Shown piece after piece: positions 1 to 6,502 of a stretch of DNA of 25,845 nucleotides; the first letter of the stretch is position 1, and each line of letters begins with the position of its first letter. The notes under the pieces were generated by a model, which worked only from the letters and a program-made list of their open reading frames with translations, ran no database searches and was not told where the DNA came from. The position numbers and the translations under genes were made by a program. Source of the DNA: Clostridia bacterium (GTDB lineage Bacteria > Bacillota > Clostridia > Christensenellales > Borkfalkiaceae); NCBI GenBank assembly GCA_017646555.1, contig JAGCMG010000027.1:1-25845 (forward strand). The letters run 5' to 3'.

Positions 1-835
1 AATGATATAAGTAATCCCCGTAAACGTTTAGATATGCGTAGGTTGGACTAACCACTTCATCACTAATATTTAGACCTTTAGCAAGCCCTTTTGTGAACAC
101 GGTTTTGCCAGCGCCTAAATCACCCGATAATAATAACACTTCACCAGAAGTCAAGGTTTTAGCAAGGTTACAAGCAACTTGCATAGTTTCTTCTGCGTTT
201 TTAGTGATAAACTCGTTTGAAGTTTTTTCGCCACCTTTATTATATACGCTATCACGCGAGTTTTGCAAATGAATTTTCCTAAAAAGATAAGATACTTTTT
301 TGTATAAAAGTATAGTTACTATTGAAACGGCAACGCTTTTGATTGCGTTGAACGCTAAAACGTACGCCCAAAGTTCGTTAAACGTGGCGTTAGAAACGGC
401 AGTCGGTTTAAACGGCGCACTGCCCATAAAGAACGGAAAGTTGATATATTTATTAACTAAAAGCGATATCCCCGATTGAATTATAGATGCAACGACTAAC
501 GATAAAATTACCGTAACGATACCTTTTTTAAAACGGTATAAAATGGTGGGAACGATTATAAAAGCCGTCGTTATAATGATATTAGCAAGTTCGCCAACGC
601 CACCAGTAGTGCCGATAAAAACGTGTATGCCCTCTTTAACTAAAGTGATGATGATTGCTGGAAGTGGGCCGTACATAAACCCTGCTAATAAAACGAACAC
701 GTTAGAAAAGTCAAGTTCTAAAAAATTTGCAGGTGTGCCTGCAAAGATAGGTATTTCAAGCAAGTAGACGACTAACGATAATGCCGAAAAAACCGCCATA
801 CCCGAAATGTTTTTAACTGAAAAAGTTTGTTTCAT
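1..835 (-). CDS. RibU-type riboflavin ECF transporter S-component fused to TsaE ATPase (3' end outside window)
   Basis: I translated this frame by hand from the ATG at 835; it is open without a stop for 278 codons to the window edge. Residues 1-190 are a multi-helix membrane protein with RibU features: an N-terminal helix, the stretch PANFLELDFSNVF, GFMYGP, and GTTGGVGELAN. In the family this part binds riboflavin and works with the EcfAA'T energizing module. After a short polar linker (about 190-203), residues 204-278 are a typical TsaE start: an AEET helix, the Walker A motif GDLGAGKT (238-245) and the VVSPTY segment. TsaE is a cytosolic ATPase required for t6A37 formation in tRNA. The start has AAGGAG (844-849) about 8 bases upstream. 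An FMN riboswitch precedes it, so both halves should follow FMN level. In-frame TTG codon 190 (266-268) has AGGA upstream and could give a separate TsaE. The fusion is seen directly; the function of the joined protein is inferred. Confidence 0.88.
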   Translation of the reverse strand, partial: MKQTFSVKNISGMAVFSALSLVVYLLEIPIFAGTPANFLELDFSNVFVLLAGFMYGPLPAIIITLVKEGIHVFIGTTGGVGELANIIITTAFIIVPTILYRFKKGIVTVILSLVVASIIQSGISLLVNKYINFPFFMGSAPFKPTAVSNATFNELWAYVLAFNAIKSVAVSIVTILLYKKVSYLFRKIHLQNSRDSVYNKGGEKTSNEFITKNAEETMQVACNLAKTLTSGEVLLLSGDLGAGKTVFTKGLAKGLNISDEVVSPTYAYLNVYGDYLYH

Positions 836-852
836 AATACACTCCTTAACTT

Positions 853-879
853 AAAAACACGCCCCTAAAGGAGCGCGCT
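853..879 (-). terminator. Intrinsic terminator of the FMN riboswitch expression platform
   Basis: On the minus strand a stem of about 10 pairs (870-879 with 856-865, two or three G-U pairs, loop UUUA) is followed by five U. It lies between the aptamer and the ribosome binding site of the RibU-TsaE gene, which is where a transcriptional riboswitch places its terminator. Flanking AACUU (882-886) and AAGUU (848-852) can extend the stem towards the ribosome binding site. Confidence 0.8.
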
Positions 880-891
880 AAAAGTTTAAAA

Positions 892-997
892 ATCTTTTCT
901 CATCCGGACTATACCGTCGGTATCGGAATTGCACCGATTCGTGCTAACGCTCGCAGACTTTACTGCCGGTCGGGAATTACACCCCGCCCCAAAGATG
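892..997 (-). promoter_or_regulatory. FMN riboswitch (RFN element)
   Basis: Read on the minus strand, the segment carries the hallmark FMN aptamer blocks in order: AUCUUU at the 5' arm of P1, GGGGCGGGGUG, AAUUCCCGACCGGC, a UCUGCGAGC arm, CGGUGCAAUUCCGAU, ACCGACGGUAUAGUCCGGAUG and a closing AAAAGAU. The order and spacing match the RFN element. It sits directly upstream of a RibU-type transporter gene and is followed by an intrinsic terminator, so FMN binding is expected to stop transcription. A small extra hairpin, GCCUA/UAGGC (997-1010), lies just 5' of P1. Confidence 0.97.
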
Positions 998-1060
998 CCT
1001 AAAATTAGGCAATATATTCTATTTATTTACAAACCTTTCCAAAAAAACCACGCATGCGTA

Positions 1061-1069
1061 TGGTATCAT
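1061..1069 (+). promoter_or_regulatory. Possible extended -10 promoter giving a leaderless transcript
   Basis: TGGTATCAT fits an extended -10 element (TGn followed by TATCAT, 1064-1069). It ends 6 bases before the ATG at 1076, and no Shine-Dalgarno sequence or good -35 is visible. Transcription would start at or next to the start codon. A perfect 10-bp palindrome, ACGCATGCGT (1050-1059), overlaps its upstream side and could be an operator. Weak evidence. Confidence 0.3.
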
Positions 1070-1075
1070 TTCGTT

Positions 1076-1312
1076 ATGGAAGAGTTTGTTTTTATTAAAG
1101 GATTATTTTTTACTGCGCTACTATTCGCGCTTTGTTTTATAGCCGTTTTTGGGCTTAAAGCCTTGCTAATTTTTAGTGGCATTTTGTCCGTTAAAAGAAA
1201 GAAAACAAAACCAAAAAAACGCGTTAAATCAAGCGACGATAAAACCCTTTATATCGACCCTAATAAAATAAACAAGATTTTAGTTAGAGCCGAAAAAGAT
1301 AAATCGGCGTAA
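1076..1312 (+). CDS. Small single-pass membrane protein, unknown function (78 aa)
   Basis: I do not recognise this family. The frame is open further upstream, but that part overlaps the divergent FMN riboswitch on the other strand, so I choose the ATG at 1076. From there the protein has about 8 residues, one long hydrophobic helix (roughly 9-37, rich in F, L, A), a very basic stretch (VKRKKTKPKKRVK) and a charged tail ending near EKDKSA. The positive cluster after the helix predicts an outside N-terminus and a cytoplasmic tail. No Shine-Dalgarno is visible and a -10-like element lies 6 bases before the ATG, so the mRNA may be leaderless. The stop codon is one base from the stop of the convergent rsfS gene, with no terminator between them. 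Codon use resembles the neighbours, which supports a real gene, but it could be a chance frame. Confidence 0.5.
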   Translation: MEEFVFIKGLFFTALLFALCFIAVFGLKALLIFSGILSVKRKKTKPKKRVKSSDDKTLYIDPNKINKILVRAEKDKSA

Positions 1313-1313
1313 A

Positions 1314-1670
1314 TTATTCTTCACCACCGTCGTATTTAACGACGTTGTCGCCGTCCACCCAAAGTTTTTCAAGGTTATAAAAAAGGCGCGTTTCGTCGTT
1401 GAAAATATGCACTACTACGTCGCCGTAGTCAACGATAGCCCATCTACCTTCACGCGTGCCTTCACGACGGATAGCCGAAACTTCAAGTTTATCGGTTTCT
1501 TCTTCTAAATATTCAGAAAGCGCCTTAACGTGTGGTGCTGATTTTGCCGTTGCTAACACGAAATAATCTGCAACGATAGTTTTTTCAGCAACGTGAATAC
1601 TAACTATATCGGACGCCTTTTTATCGGACAAAATTTTACAAATTTGTTCGGAAAATTCTTTTGCTGTCAT
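1314..1670 (-). CDS. rsfS: Ribosomal silencing factor RsfS
   Basis: A 118-residue protein of normal RsfS (DUF143/Iojap) length. The visible family features are the N-terminal helix, the ADYFVLATAKS segment, the REGTREGRWAIVDYGDVVVHIF core and the closing RLFYNLEKLW. RsfS binds protein L14 of the 50S subunit and blocks subunit joining when nutrients are short. The ribosome binding site (GGAGA) lies inside the last codons of the upstream nadD-yqeK gene, whose stop is one base before this ATG. The two are therefore co-transcribed and probably translationally coupled. nadD, yqeK and rsfS are neighbours in many Bacillota. No terminator follows. Confidence 0.96.
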   Translation of the reverse strand: MTAKEFSEQICKILSDKKASDIVSIHVAEKTIVADYFVLATAKSAPHVKALSEYLEEETDKLEVSAIRREGTREGRWAIVDYGDVVVHIFNDETRLFYNLEKLWVDGDNVVKYDGGEE

Positions 1671-1671
1671 T

Positions 1672-2799
1672 TTATTCTCCCTTTTTTACGTAATAATTAT
1701 ATGCGTTGATTGTTTCGGTGAAAAGTTCATAACCTTTACCCGTTATGTGCGCAATTTCTTCTTTAAGCGCTTCAACAAACGCTTTATCAATGCTTTCGGT
1801 ATAGAAAATCTTTCTTAAATATTCAACGCCGTCGTATTTTCTGCCCATTTCAATCATATCGGCAACGAAAATAAGTTTACCAAGCCTGCTCATAGGCGCT
1901 TTTGCCGTGGTGTGATATCTAACTGCATCTAACACGTCTTTATCGGTGATTGATAAACTGTTTTCCATTAAATACGCGCCAAGATATGCGTGAACTACTT
2001 GTTTTGGAATACCTTTATACTTAAATCCCTCAATGGTGTCAGGGTCGATATACTTTGCCATATCGTGAAGCGCAGCCGCCATAAATACTTTTTCTGGGTC
2101 AAGACCGATTTTTACACCACGCTTAAGCGATGCTACAACCACGTTTGCCGTGTGAATAAGTCTATCTTCCGGTAAATTTTCTTTTAAGTATTCAAGGTAC
2201 GGATTAGATTTATATAAGTTTTTCTCGTCGATATATTCGGCGATTTCTTTAGGAACAAGCCCTTCAAGCGATAACGCAAACGACGAATACATTCTAACTT
2301 TGGTTGATGAAAGTTCAGAGCCTTGATACGACAACTTAATAAAATTTTTGCCATATTTACGCTTAAACGATTTCATTTCAGCGTCGATATCGGTATAATT
2401 TCCGTCACGGTCAACCACTACGATTTCAGCGTTTTGCGTAATGACGTCGGTATTTTTCCACTCTGAAAAATCAGTTAAGTTATCCCCACCGATAATTAAA
2501 TAAAGTTCGTCCTTTTTATGCAATTTTTTAAAGTAAAGAACGGTTTCAAAAGTAAAACTTTTACCACCCTTTTTAATTTCAAAATCGCTTATAACTTCAT
2601 CATCAGCGTTAAAGGCAAGTTTTAACATATTCACCCTGTCCGTTGGCGAAGTGCTTGTACGAATTGCTTTAAGTGGTGAAATATAAGTCGGCACGATATA
2701 AACAAGGTCAAGACCAAGTTCTTGTTTAGCCGTTTTAACCATTGCTATATGTTCGTTATGAACGGGGTCGAAAGTCCCACCGAAAATACCTATTTTCAT
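1672..2799 (-). CDS. nadD: Nicotinate-nucleotide adenylyltransferase fused to YqeK-type HD hydrolase
   Basis: Two enzymes in one 375-residue chain. Residues 1-195 are NadD, which makes deamido-NAD from nicotinate mononucleotide and ATP: GGTFDPVHNEH near the N-terminus (family H-x-G-H motif, here HNEH at 14-17), then IIGGDNL, and SSTKVR (the ISxTxxR motif) near residue 164. Residues 200-375 are a YqeK-like HD domain, with RLIH (His216), AALHDMAK (His245-Asp246) and a later VADMIE. YqeK proteins hydrolyse diadenosine tetraphosphate. The genes are often adjacent, and such fusions are known in some lineages. AAGGAA precedes the ATG by a few bases, and a near-consensus promoter lies at 2831-2859. 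rsfS follows in the same operon. The Gly-to-Glu change in HNEH is the only oddity in the active-site motifs. Confidence 0.95.
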   Translation of the reverse strand: MKIGIFGGTFDPVHNEHIAMVKTAKQELGLDLVYIVPTYISPLKAIRTSTSPTDRVNMLKLAFNADDEVISDFEIKKGGKSFTFETVLYFKKLHKKDELYLIIGGDNLTDFSEWKNTDVITQNAEIVVVDRDGNYTDIDAEMKSFKRKYGKNFIKLSYQGSELSSTKVRMYSSFALSLEGLVPKEIAEYIDEKNLYKSNPYLEYLKENLPEDRLIHTANVVVASLKRGVKIGLDPEKVFMAAALHDMAKYIDPDTIEGFKYKGIPKQVVHAYLGAYLMENSLSITDKDVLDAVRYHTTAKAPMSRLGKLIFVADMIEMGRKYDGVEYLRKIFYTESIDKAFVEALKEEIAHITGKGYELFTETINAYNYYVKKGE

Positions 2800-2830
2800 A
2801 TTTCTTCCTTATCAATTTTATTGTGCTATT

Positions 2831-2859
2831 AGTATACCACTATTTTTTGCCGTTTTCAA
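2831..2859 (-). promoter_or_regulatory. Sigma-A promoter of nadD-yqeK/rsfS
   Basis: On the minus strand TTGAAA (2854-2859) and TATACT (2831-2836) are separated by 17 bases, with an extended -10 TGG just before TATACT. The start codon at 2799 is about 25 bases downstream of the predicted transcription start, with AAGGAA between. Confidence 0.75.
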
Positions 2860-2940
2860 GACTTTTATTATTTTAAAGTTATATTTTTAAATATTTTAGG
2901 ACAAAATTTAAGTAAAAATTCAACTTTTTTAGGTGCTTTT

Positions 2941-3717
2941 ATGAAAAATTTTGCCTTAAATCTCTTTTTAGATACACTTTTTTGCTTTTTTGCGTGCTTT
3001 TTTCTATTACTAACGGTTTTATCTTATTATTTATCGCATTTTTTTACGCTGTTTATTTCAATCTTTTTATCGCTTTTTGTTTCGGCGTTAGTTTTTTTGA
3101 AACTAAAAAATAAACGGTTATTAAATACGCTTACCAAAAAAGAAAACGCGCTAAAATTTAGCGTTATAAATAACTTTTGCTTACTTAACGAAAATCAACA
3201 AATAGACGAACTTAAAAAAGCCTTGACGATAAGCGAAAACACTCTTTACACCACTAAAAACAGCGTTACGATAAACGACGATTTTATACTAAAAGTAAAA
3301 TTCGGCTTTTACACTTTAACCCCTGCAGATATTTCCGAAGTTTACAAAAAAATTAAATCAAAAACTAAAAAAATCGCTCTTTTTTGCTATAAATATTCCC
3401 CTGATGCTGAAAAATTAGCGCAAAAATTAGGCGTTACTTTAATTGACGAAAGTAAAACATTTGCGCTTTTTAAAAAAGCAAACTATTACCCTGAAATTAA
3501 AATTGACTTTAACGAAGAAAAACTGTCGTTTAAGCAAATTTTTAACTCTTTGCTTGTGAAAAAGAACGCCAAAAACTACCTTTTTAGCGCTATTATGATA
3601 TTTTTACTGTCCTTTTTAAGCCCACTTAAATTTTACTACGTTCTATTTGGCTCTTTTTTAACAATTTTAGCAATTTTATCAAAATTTTACGGTCAAGAAA
3701 AACCCAAAAATGCGTAA
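2941..3717 (+). CDS. Four-helix membrane protein with a central soluble domain, unknown function (258 aa)
   Basis: I do not recognise the family with confidence. The first 55 residues form two very Phe/Leu-rich membrane helices. Residues 60-200 are soluble and charged. Residues 205-250 form two more helices, and the end is basic (GQEKPKNA). The soluble part has a weak resemblance to the Mrr-type restriction-endonuclease fold: a KKIALFCYKYSPDAEKLAQKLG stretch (split here as KKIALFCYKYSPDAEK, then LAQKLG) followed by VTLIDESKTFALF, like the 'V(T)N..F...A..LA...GV.LID' pattern of that fold. I cannot see a full catalytic D-ExK set. The start has only a weak AGGTG upstream. The gene lies against the strand of the surrounding housekeeping block and separates yhbY from nadD, so it may be an insertion into an older operon. 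Codons are strongly A/T-ending. Confidence 0.75.
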   Translation: MKNFALNLFLDTLFCFFACFFLLLTVLSYYLSHFFTLFISIFLSLFVSALVFLKLKNKRLLNTLTKKENALKFSVINNFCLLNENQQIDELKKALTISENTLYTTKNSVTINDDFILKVKFGFYTLTPADISEVYKKIKSKTKKIALFCYKYSPDAEKLAQKLGVTLIDESKTFALFKKANYYPEIKIDFNEEKLSFKQIFNSLLVKKNAKNYLFSAIMIFLLSFLSPLKFYYVLFGSFLTILAILSKFYGQEKPKNA

Positions 3718-3796
3718 TTTTTTGATTTTTCGCTAAATTATCAATCCTTAAATTTTGCATTTTTTATCGTTTTTTAAATTTTAACCAAAAATAAAA

Positions 3797-3819
3797 GCCA
3801 CCGTTTCGGTGGCTTTTTT
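3797..3819. terminator. Bidirectional intrinsic terminator
   Basis: GCCACCG (3797-3803) pairs perfectly with CGGTGGC (3807-3813), followed by six T on the plus strand and by TTTTATTTT on the minus strand. It sits between the ends of the plus-strand membrane-protein gene and the minus-strand yhbY gene and can end both transcripts. Confidence 0.9.
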
Positions 3820-3831
3820 ACTGAATTTTTA

Positions 3832-4125
3832 TTAGTATTCGATACGTCTTGCGTTCTTTTTATCGGATTTTCTATAAAGCACTACTTTTTTACCGATTGC
3901 GCAGATAAATTCAGCGTTTAATTTTTCGGCAAGTTCTTCGCCGACTTCAAACGCGCCGTCCGGCGAATTGTCTAAAACCGAAATTTTTATAAGTTCTCTT
4001 TTATCAAGCGCGTCGGAAAGCGCTTTTATTAAATTTTCATTAACGCCTGCTTTACCGACTTGCATAATCGTATCTTCAGTTGATGCTATTGCTCTTAATT
4101 TTGCTCTTTCTTTTGAAGTAAACAT
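3832..4125 (-). CDS. YhbY/YqeI-family RNA-binding protein (CRM domain)
   Basis: A 97-residue single CRM-domain protein. Visible family features are the N-terminal LRAIAST helix, MQVGKAGVNENLIKALSDAL (the GxxGxxxxhh loop and helix), the ELIKISVL strand and a final IGKKVVLYRKS strand. Family members bind pre-50S ribosomal particles and assist assembly of the large subunit. It follows obg by 12 bases with TTAAAAGGAAAGAATT before the ATG, so it belongs to the nth-obg-yhbY operon. The gene order obg-yhbY is common in Bacillota and fits a shared role in 50S biogenesis. Confidence 0.94.
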   Translation of the reverse strand: MFTSKERAKLRAIASTEDTIMQVGKAGVNENLIKALSDALDKRELIKISVLDNSPDGAFEVGEELAEKLNAEFICAIGKKVVLYRKSDKKNARRIEY

Positions 4126-4137
4126 AATTCTTTCCTT

Positions 4138-5403
4138 TTAATCTACAAATTCAAATTCGCTATCGGCAATAATAATTGTCGAGCCGTTAGTTGCGCCCAT
4201 TTTGCGAAGTTCTTTAAATATACCGCGGTCTTTTAACACCTTTTGCATATACGCCATTGAGTGGAAGTCGCTCATAACTACGTTACGCTTTAACACTTCA
4301 ACGAGTGAACCCGTAATTTCAAACACGCCTTCTTCAAGTTGTTCAATTTCGTAATAAAGCCTATCAGGTTTAACGTAATTGAATTCTTCGTATTCAAGTG
4401 GTGCTACAGGTGGAATGTCTTTTAATACTTCAACCACCTTTTCGATTAAATCTTTAGTGCCGTTGCCGTCGATTGCCGAAATAGGCACAACCGTAACGCT
4501 ATCGCCTAATTTTTCCTTAAACGCTTTTAAGTTTTCCTCAGCACCGAAAATATCACATTTATTAGCCACGACGATTTGCTTTAATGACGCAAGTTTTTCG
4601 CTATACGCTTTAAGTTCTTGATTGATTTTAAGATAATCGTCGTACGGGTCGCGCCCTTCTATACCAGAAACGTCTACCACGTGTACTATCATTCTCGTTC
4701 TTTCAATGTGTTTTAGAAAGTCTATGCCAAGCCCAGCGCCGTCGGCTGCACCTTCGATAAGACCAGGAATATCGGCTGCTACGAAACTTTCGTCGTAATA
4801 ACTAACGACGCCTAAATTTGGCGAAAGCGTCGTAAAATGGTAGTTTGCAATCTTTGGTCTTGCCGACGAAATTTTAGATAAAAGCGTTGACTTACCTACG
4901 TTAGGAAAACCAACAAACCCTACGTCAGCAATAGTTTTAAGTTCCATAATAATGGTCTTTTTTTCAGTCGCTTCACCTTTTTGCGAAAAGTGTGGTGCGT
5001 GGCGTCTTGAAGTCGTAAAACGCGCGTTGCCTTTACCACCTTCGCCACCGACTAAAATGGTCTTTTCTTGACCGTCGTTAAAAAAGTCCATTAAAATTTC
5101 ACCACTTTCTTCGTCTTTAACGACCGTGCCGGTTGGAACTAATAACACAATGTCTTGCCCTGCTTTGCCGTAACAGTTTTTAGGCATACCGTTTTCACCG
5201 TCACCTGCAAAGAATTTGGTTTTATAATAATATTCAAGCAAACTTGAAACGCGTTTGTCGGCGCGAATAATAACGTCGCCACCTTTACCACCGTCGCCAC
5301 CGTCTGGGCCACCGTTAACTACGCCTTTAAAATGTAAAAACGAATTAGCACCGTCGCCACCGTTGCCTGCTTTTACCGTGATTTTTACTTTATCAATAAA
5401 CAT
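4138..5403 (-). CDS. obg: Obg/CgtA GTPase
   Basis: A full-length 421-residue Obg protein. Residues 1-158 are the glycine-rich Obg fold (GGPDGGDGGKGGD at 31-43, GEGGKGNARF). Residues 159-330 are the G domain, with GFPNVGKST (165-173), DIPG (211-214), NKCD and SAID. The last 80 or so residues are the OCT domain typical of low-GC Gram-positives. Obg binds the 50S subunit and couples ribosome assembly to GTP/ppGpp level. The conserved Obg-fold stretch usually reading SFRREKF/Y is SFLHFKGVV here (21-29). The start codon is two bases after the nth stop, and its AAAGGAAA ribosome site lies inside the nth 3' end, so the two are translationally coupled. yhbY follows. Confidence 0.98.
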   Translation of the reverse strand: MFIDKVKITVKAGNGGDGANSFLHFKGVVNGGPDGGDGGKGGDVIIRADKRVSSLLEYYYKTKFFAGDGENGMPKNCYGKAGQDIVLLVPTGTVVKDEESGEILMDFFNDGQEKTILVGGEGGKGNARFTTSRRHAPHFSQKGEATEKKTIIMELKTIADVGFVGFPNVGKSTLLSKISSARPKIANYHFTTLSPNLGVVSYYDESFVAADIPGLIEGAADGAGLGIDFLKHIERTRMIVHVVDVSGIEGRDPYDDYLKINQELKAYSEKLASLKQIVVANKCDIFGAEENLKAFKEKLGDSVTVVPISAIDGNGTKDLIEKVVEVLKDIPPVAPLEYEEFNYVKPDRLYYEIEQLEEGVFEITGSLVEVLKRNVVMSDFHSMAYMQKVLKDRGIFKELRKMGATNGSTIIIADSEFEFVD

Positions 5404-5405
5404 AA

Positions 5406-6038
5406 CTATTTCCTTTTTTTAATATTCTTCTCACAAAGTGCGTTCACTATACAATTTTCACAATCGGGATTTGTCGCTTTGCACACGCGTCTACCGTGAT
5501 AAATTAAATAGTGGTGTGCTTTCGACCAAACCTTTTTGTCAAGTATTTTATTGAGTTGAAGTTCGGTTTTTAATACGTTATCGGCTTTAGCAAGCCCCAT
5601 ACGATTAGCCACCCTAAAAACGTGAGTGTCTACCGCAATAGCGTCGCCTTTAAAATACACCGAATACACTACGTTAGCCGTCTTTCTGCCAACCCCCGCT
5701 AAAGTGCGTAACGGTTCAATTTTATCGGGAACGGTGCCGTCAAACTTGTCCATAATATCCTTTGATGCCGAAAGTATATGCTTTGCTTTTGAACGATATA
5801 ATCCACAAGAATATATCTTTTTTTCAAGTTCTTCTTGCGATAGCGAAAGCATTTTTTCAGGCGTGGAATATTCCTTAAAAAGCGTTTTTGTAACCTTATT
5901 AACGCGCTCATCTGTGCACTGTGCAGATAAGATTACCGCGATTAAAAGTTCGTACGCTGTGGAATAGTTTAACGCAGGCTTATCGTCGTAAACGGTGGAT
6001 AAAATTTGTATTATATTTTCAGCCGTTTGTTTTTTCAT
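5406..6038 (-). CDS. nth: Endonuclease III (DNA glycosylase/AP lyase)
   Basis: A 210-residue Nth of normal length. It has the helix-hairpin-helix LRTLAGVGRKTANVV with catalytic Lys119, catalytic Asp137 in VDTHVFRV, and the [4Fe-4S] cluster cysteines 186, 193, 196 and 202 in the C-x6-C-x2-C-x5-C spacing. It removes oxidised pyrimidines and nicks the abasic site in base-excision repair. First gene of the nth-obg-yhbY operon. No Shine-Dalgarno is visible before its ATG, and a -10-like TAATAT ends 6 bases upstream, so the transcript may begin at the start codon. Confidence 0.98.
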   Translation of the reverse strand: MKKQTAENIIQILSTVYDDKPALNYSTAYELLIAVILSAQCTDERVNKVTKTLFKEYSTPEKMLSLSQEELEKKIYSCGLYRSKAKHILSASKDIMDKFDGTVPDKIEPLRTLAGVGRKTANVVYSVYFKGDAIAVDTHVFRVANRMGLAKADNVLKTELQLNKILDKKVWSKAHHYLIYHGRRVCKATNPDCENCIVNALCEKNIKKRK

Positions 6039-6044
6039 TAACTT

Positions 6045-6073
6045 ATATTAACACAATTTTTAATTTTTTACAA
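6045..6073 (-). promoter_or_regulatory. Likely promoter of nth-obg-yhbY, possibly leaderless
   Basis: TTGTAA (6068-6073) and TAATAT (6045-6050) are 17 bases apart on the minus strand. The -10 ends 6 bases before the nth ATG (6036-6038), which would place the transcription start at the start codon. No better promoter or ribosome binding site is visible in the gap. Confidence 0.45.
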
Positions 6074-6126
6074 TTATTTTAACGCGTAACGCTTATTTTT
6101 AAGTGAATTACTCAAAATATAAATAC

Positions 6127-6154
6127 GGTCGGCGTTCTGCGCGCCGACCTTTTT
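6127..6154. terminator. GC-rich hairpin terminator after the DUF3343 gene
   Basis: GGTCGGCG (6127-6134) pairs perfectly with CGCCGACC (6142-6149), loop of 7. The T run is clear on the plus strand (five T) but weak on the minus strand (GTATTTAT), which is the strand of the gene it follows. It separates that gene from the nth promoter. Confidence 0.65.
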
Positions 6155-6155
6155 G

Positions 6156-6416
6156 TTAATTTACGATTTTTATAAAACTATTCCCACCACGAATACTAAC
6201 CGTAAAAATACCCGTAAAACTTGCGTAGTTTCGCTTTTTTAGAACGGCTTTTATTCCCATAATATCGTTTGAAAAAATTTTCACAGATAGTCCACACCCA
6301 ACTCCAGCCTCTTTAGGCGTTGGAATTAACGCTACCTTATAGCCTGATAATGATAAAAGTTCTTTAAACGACGACGAGTCCGTTCTTGAGCGAAACGAAA
6401 TCAGTATATAATCCAT
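6156..6416 (-). CDS. DUF3343 protein, putative Se/S carrier-like
   Basis: An 86-residue protein matching the DUF3343 pattern: a short N-terminal strand (DYILISF), an SSSFKELLSLSGYKVALIPTP segment (split: SSSFKELLSLSG, YKVALIPTP), then the conserved GCGLSVKIF with Cys41. InterPro describes this family as a putative selenium/sulfur carrier. The divergent neighbour is a cysteine-desulfurase-like enzyme, a pairing that supports transfer of S or Se from that enzyme to Cys41. The last 35 residues (about 52-86) are less typical. GGAGAAGGT precedes the ATG. No selD, selA or yedF gene is in the window, so the selenium link cannot be tested here. Confidence 0.82.
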   Translation of the reverse strand: MDYILISFRSRTDSSSFKELLSLSGYKVALIPTPKEAGVGCGLSVKIFSNDIMGIKAVLKKRNYASFTGIFTVSIRGGNSFIKIVN

Positions 6417-6502
6417 ACCTTCTCCATTGCATAAAATTTTAACCCTTGCTATATATTATATTATTAAAAAACCGTTTTAGTTACGGTATATAGGAGTGAT
6501 TG

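Noticed and set aside
929..1075. Upstream extension of the small membrane-protein frame on the plus strand
   Set aside because: It runs through the complement of the FMN riboswitch, whose sequence is fixed by RNA structure, so the coding signal there is accidental.
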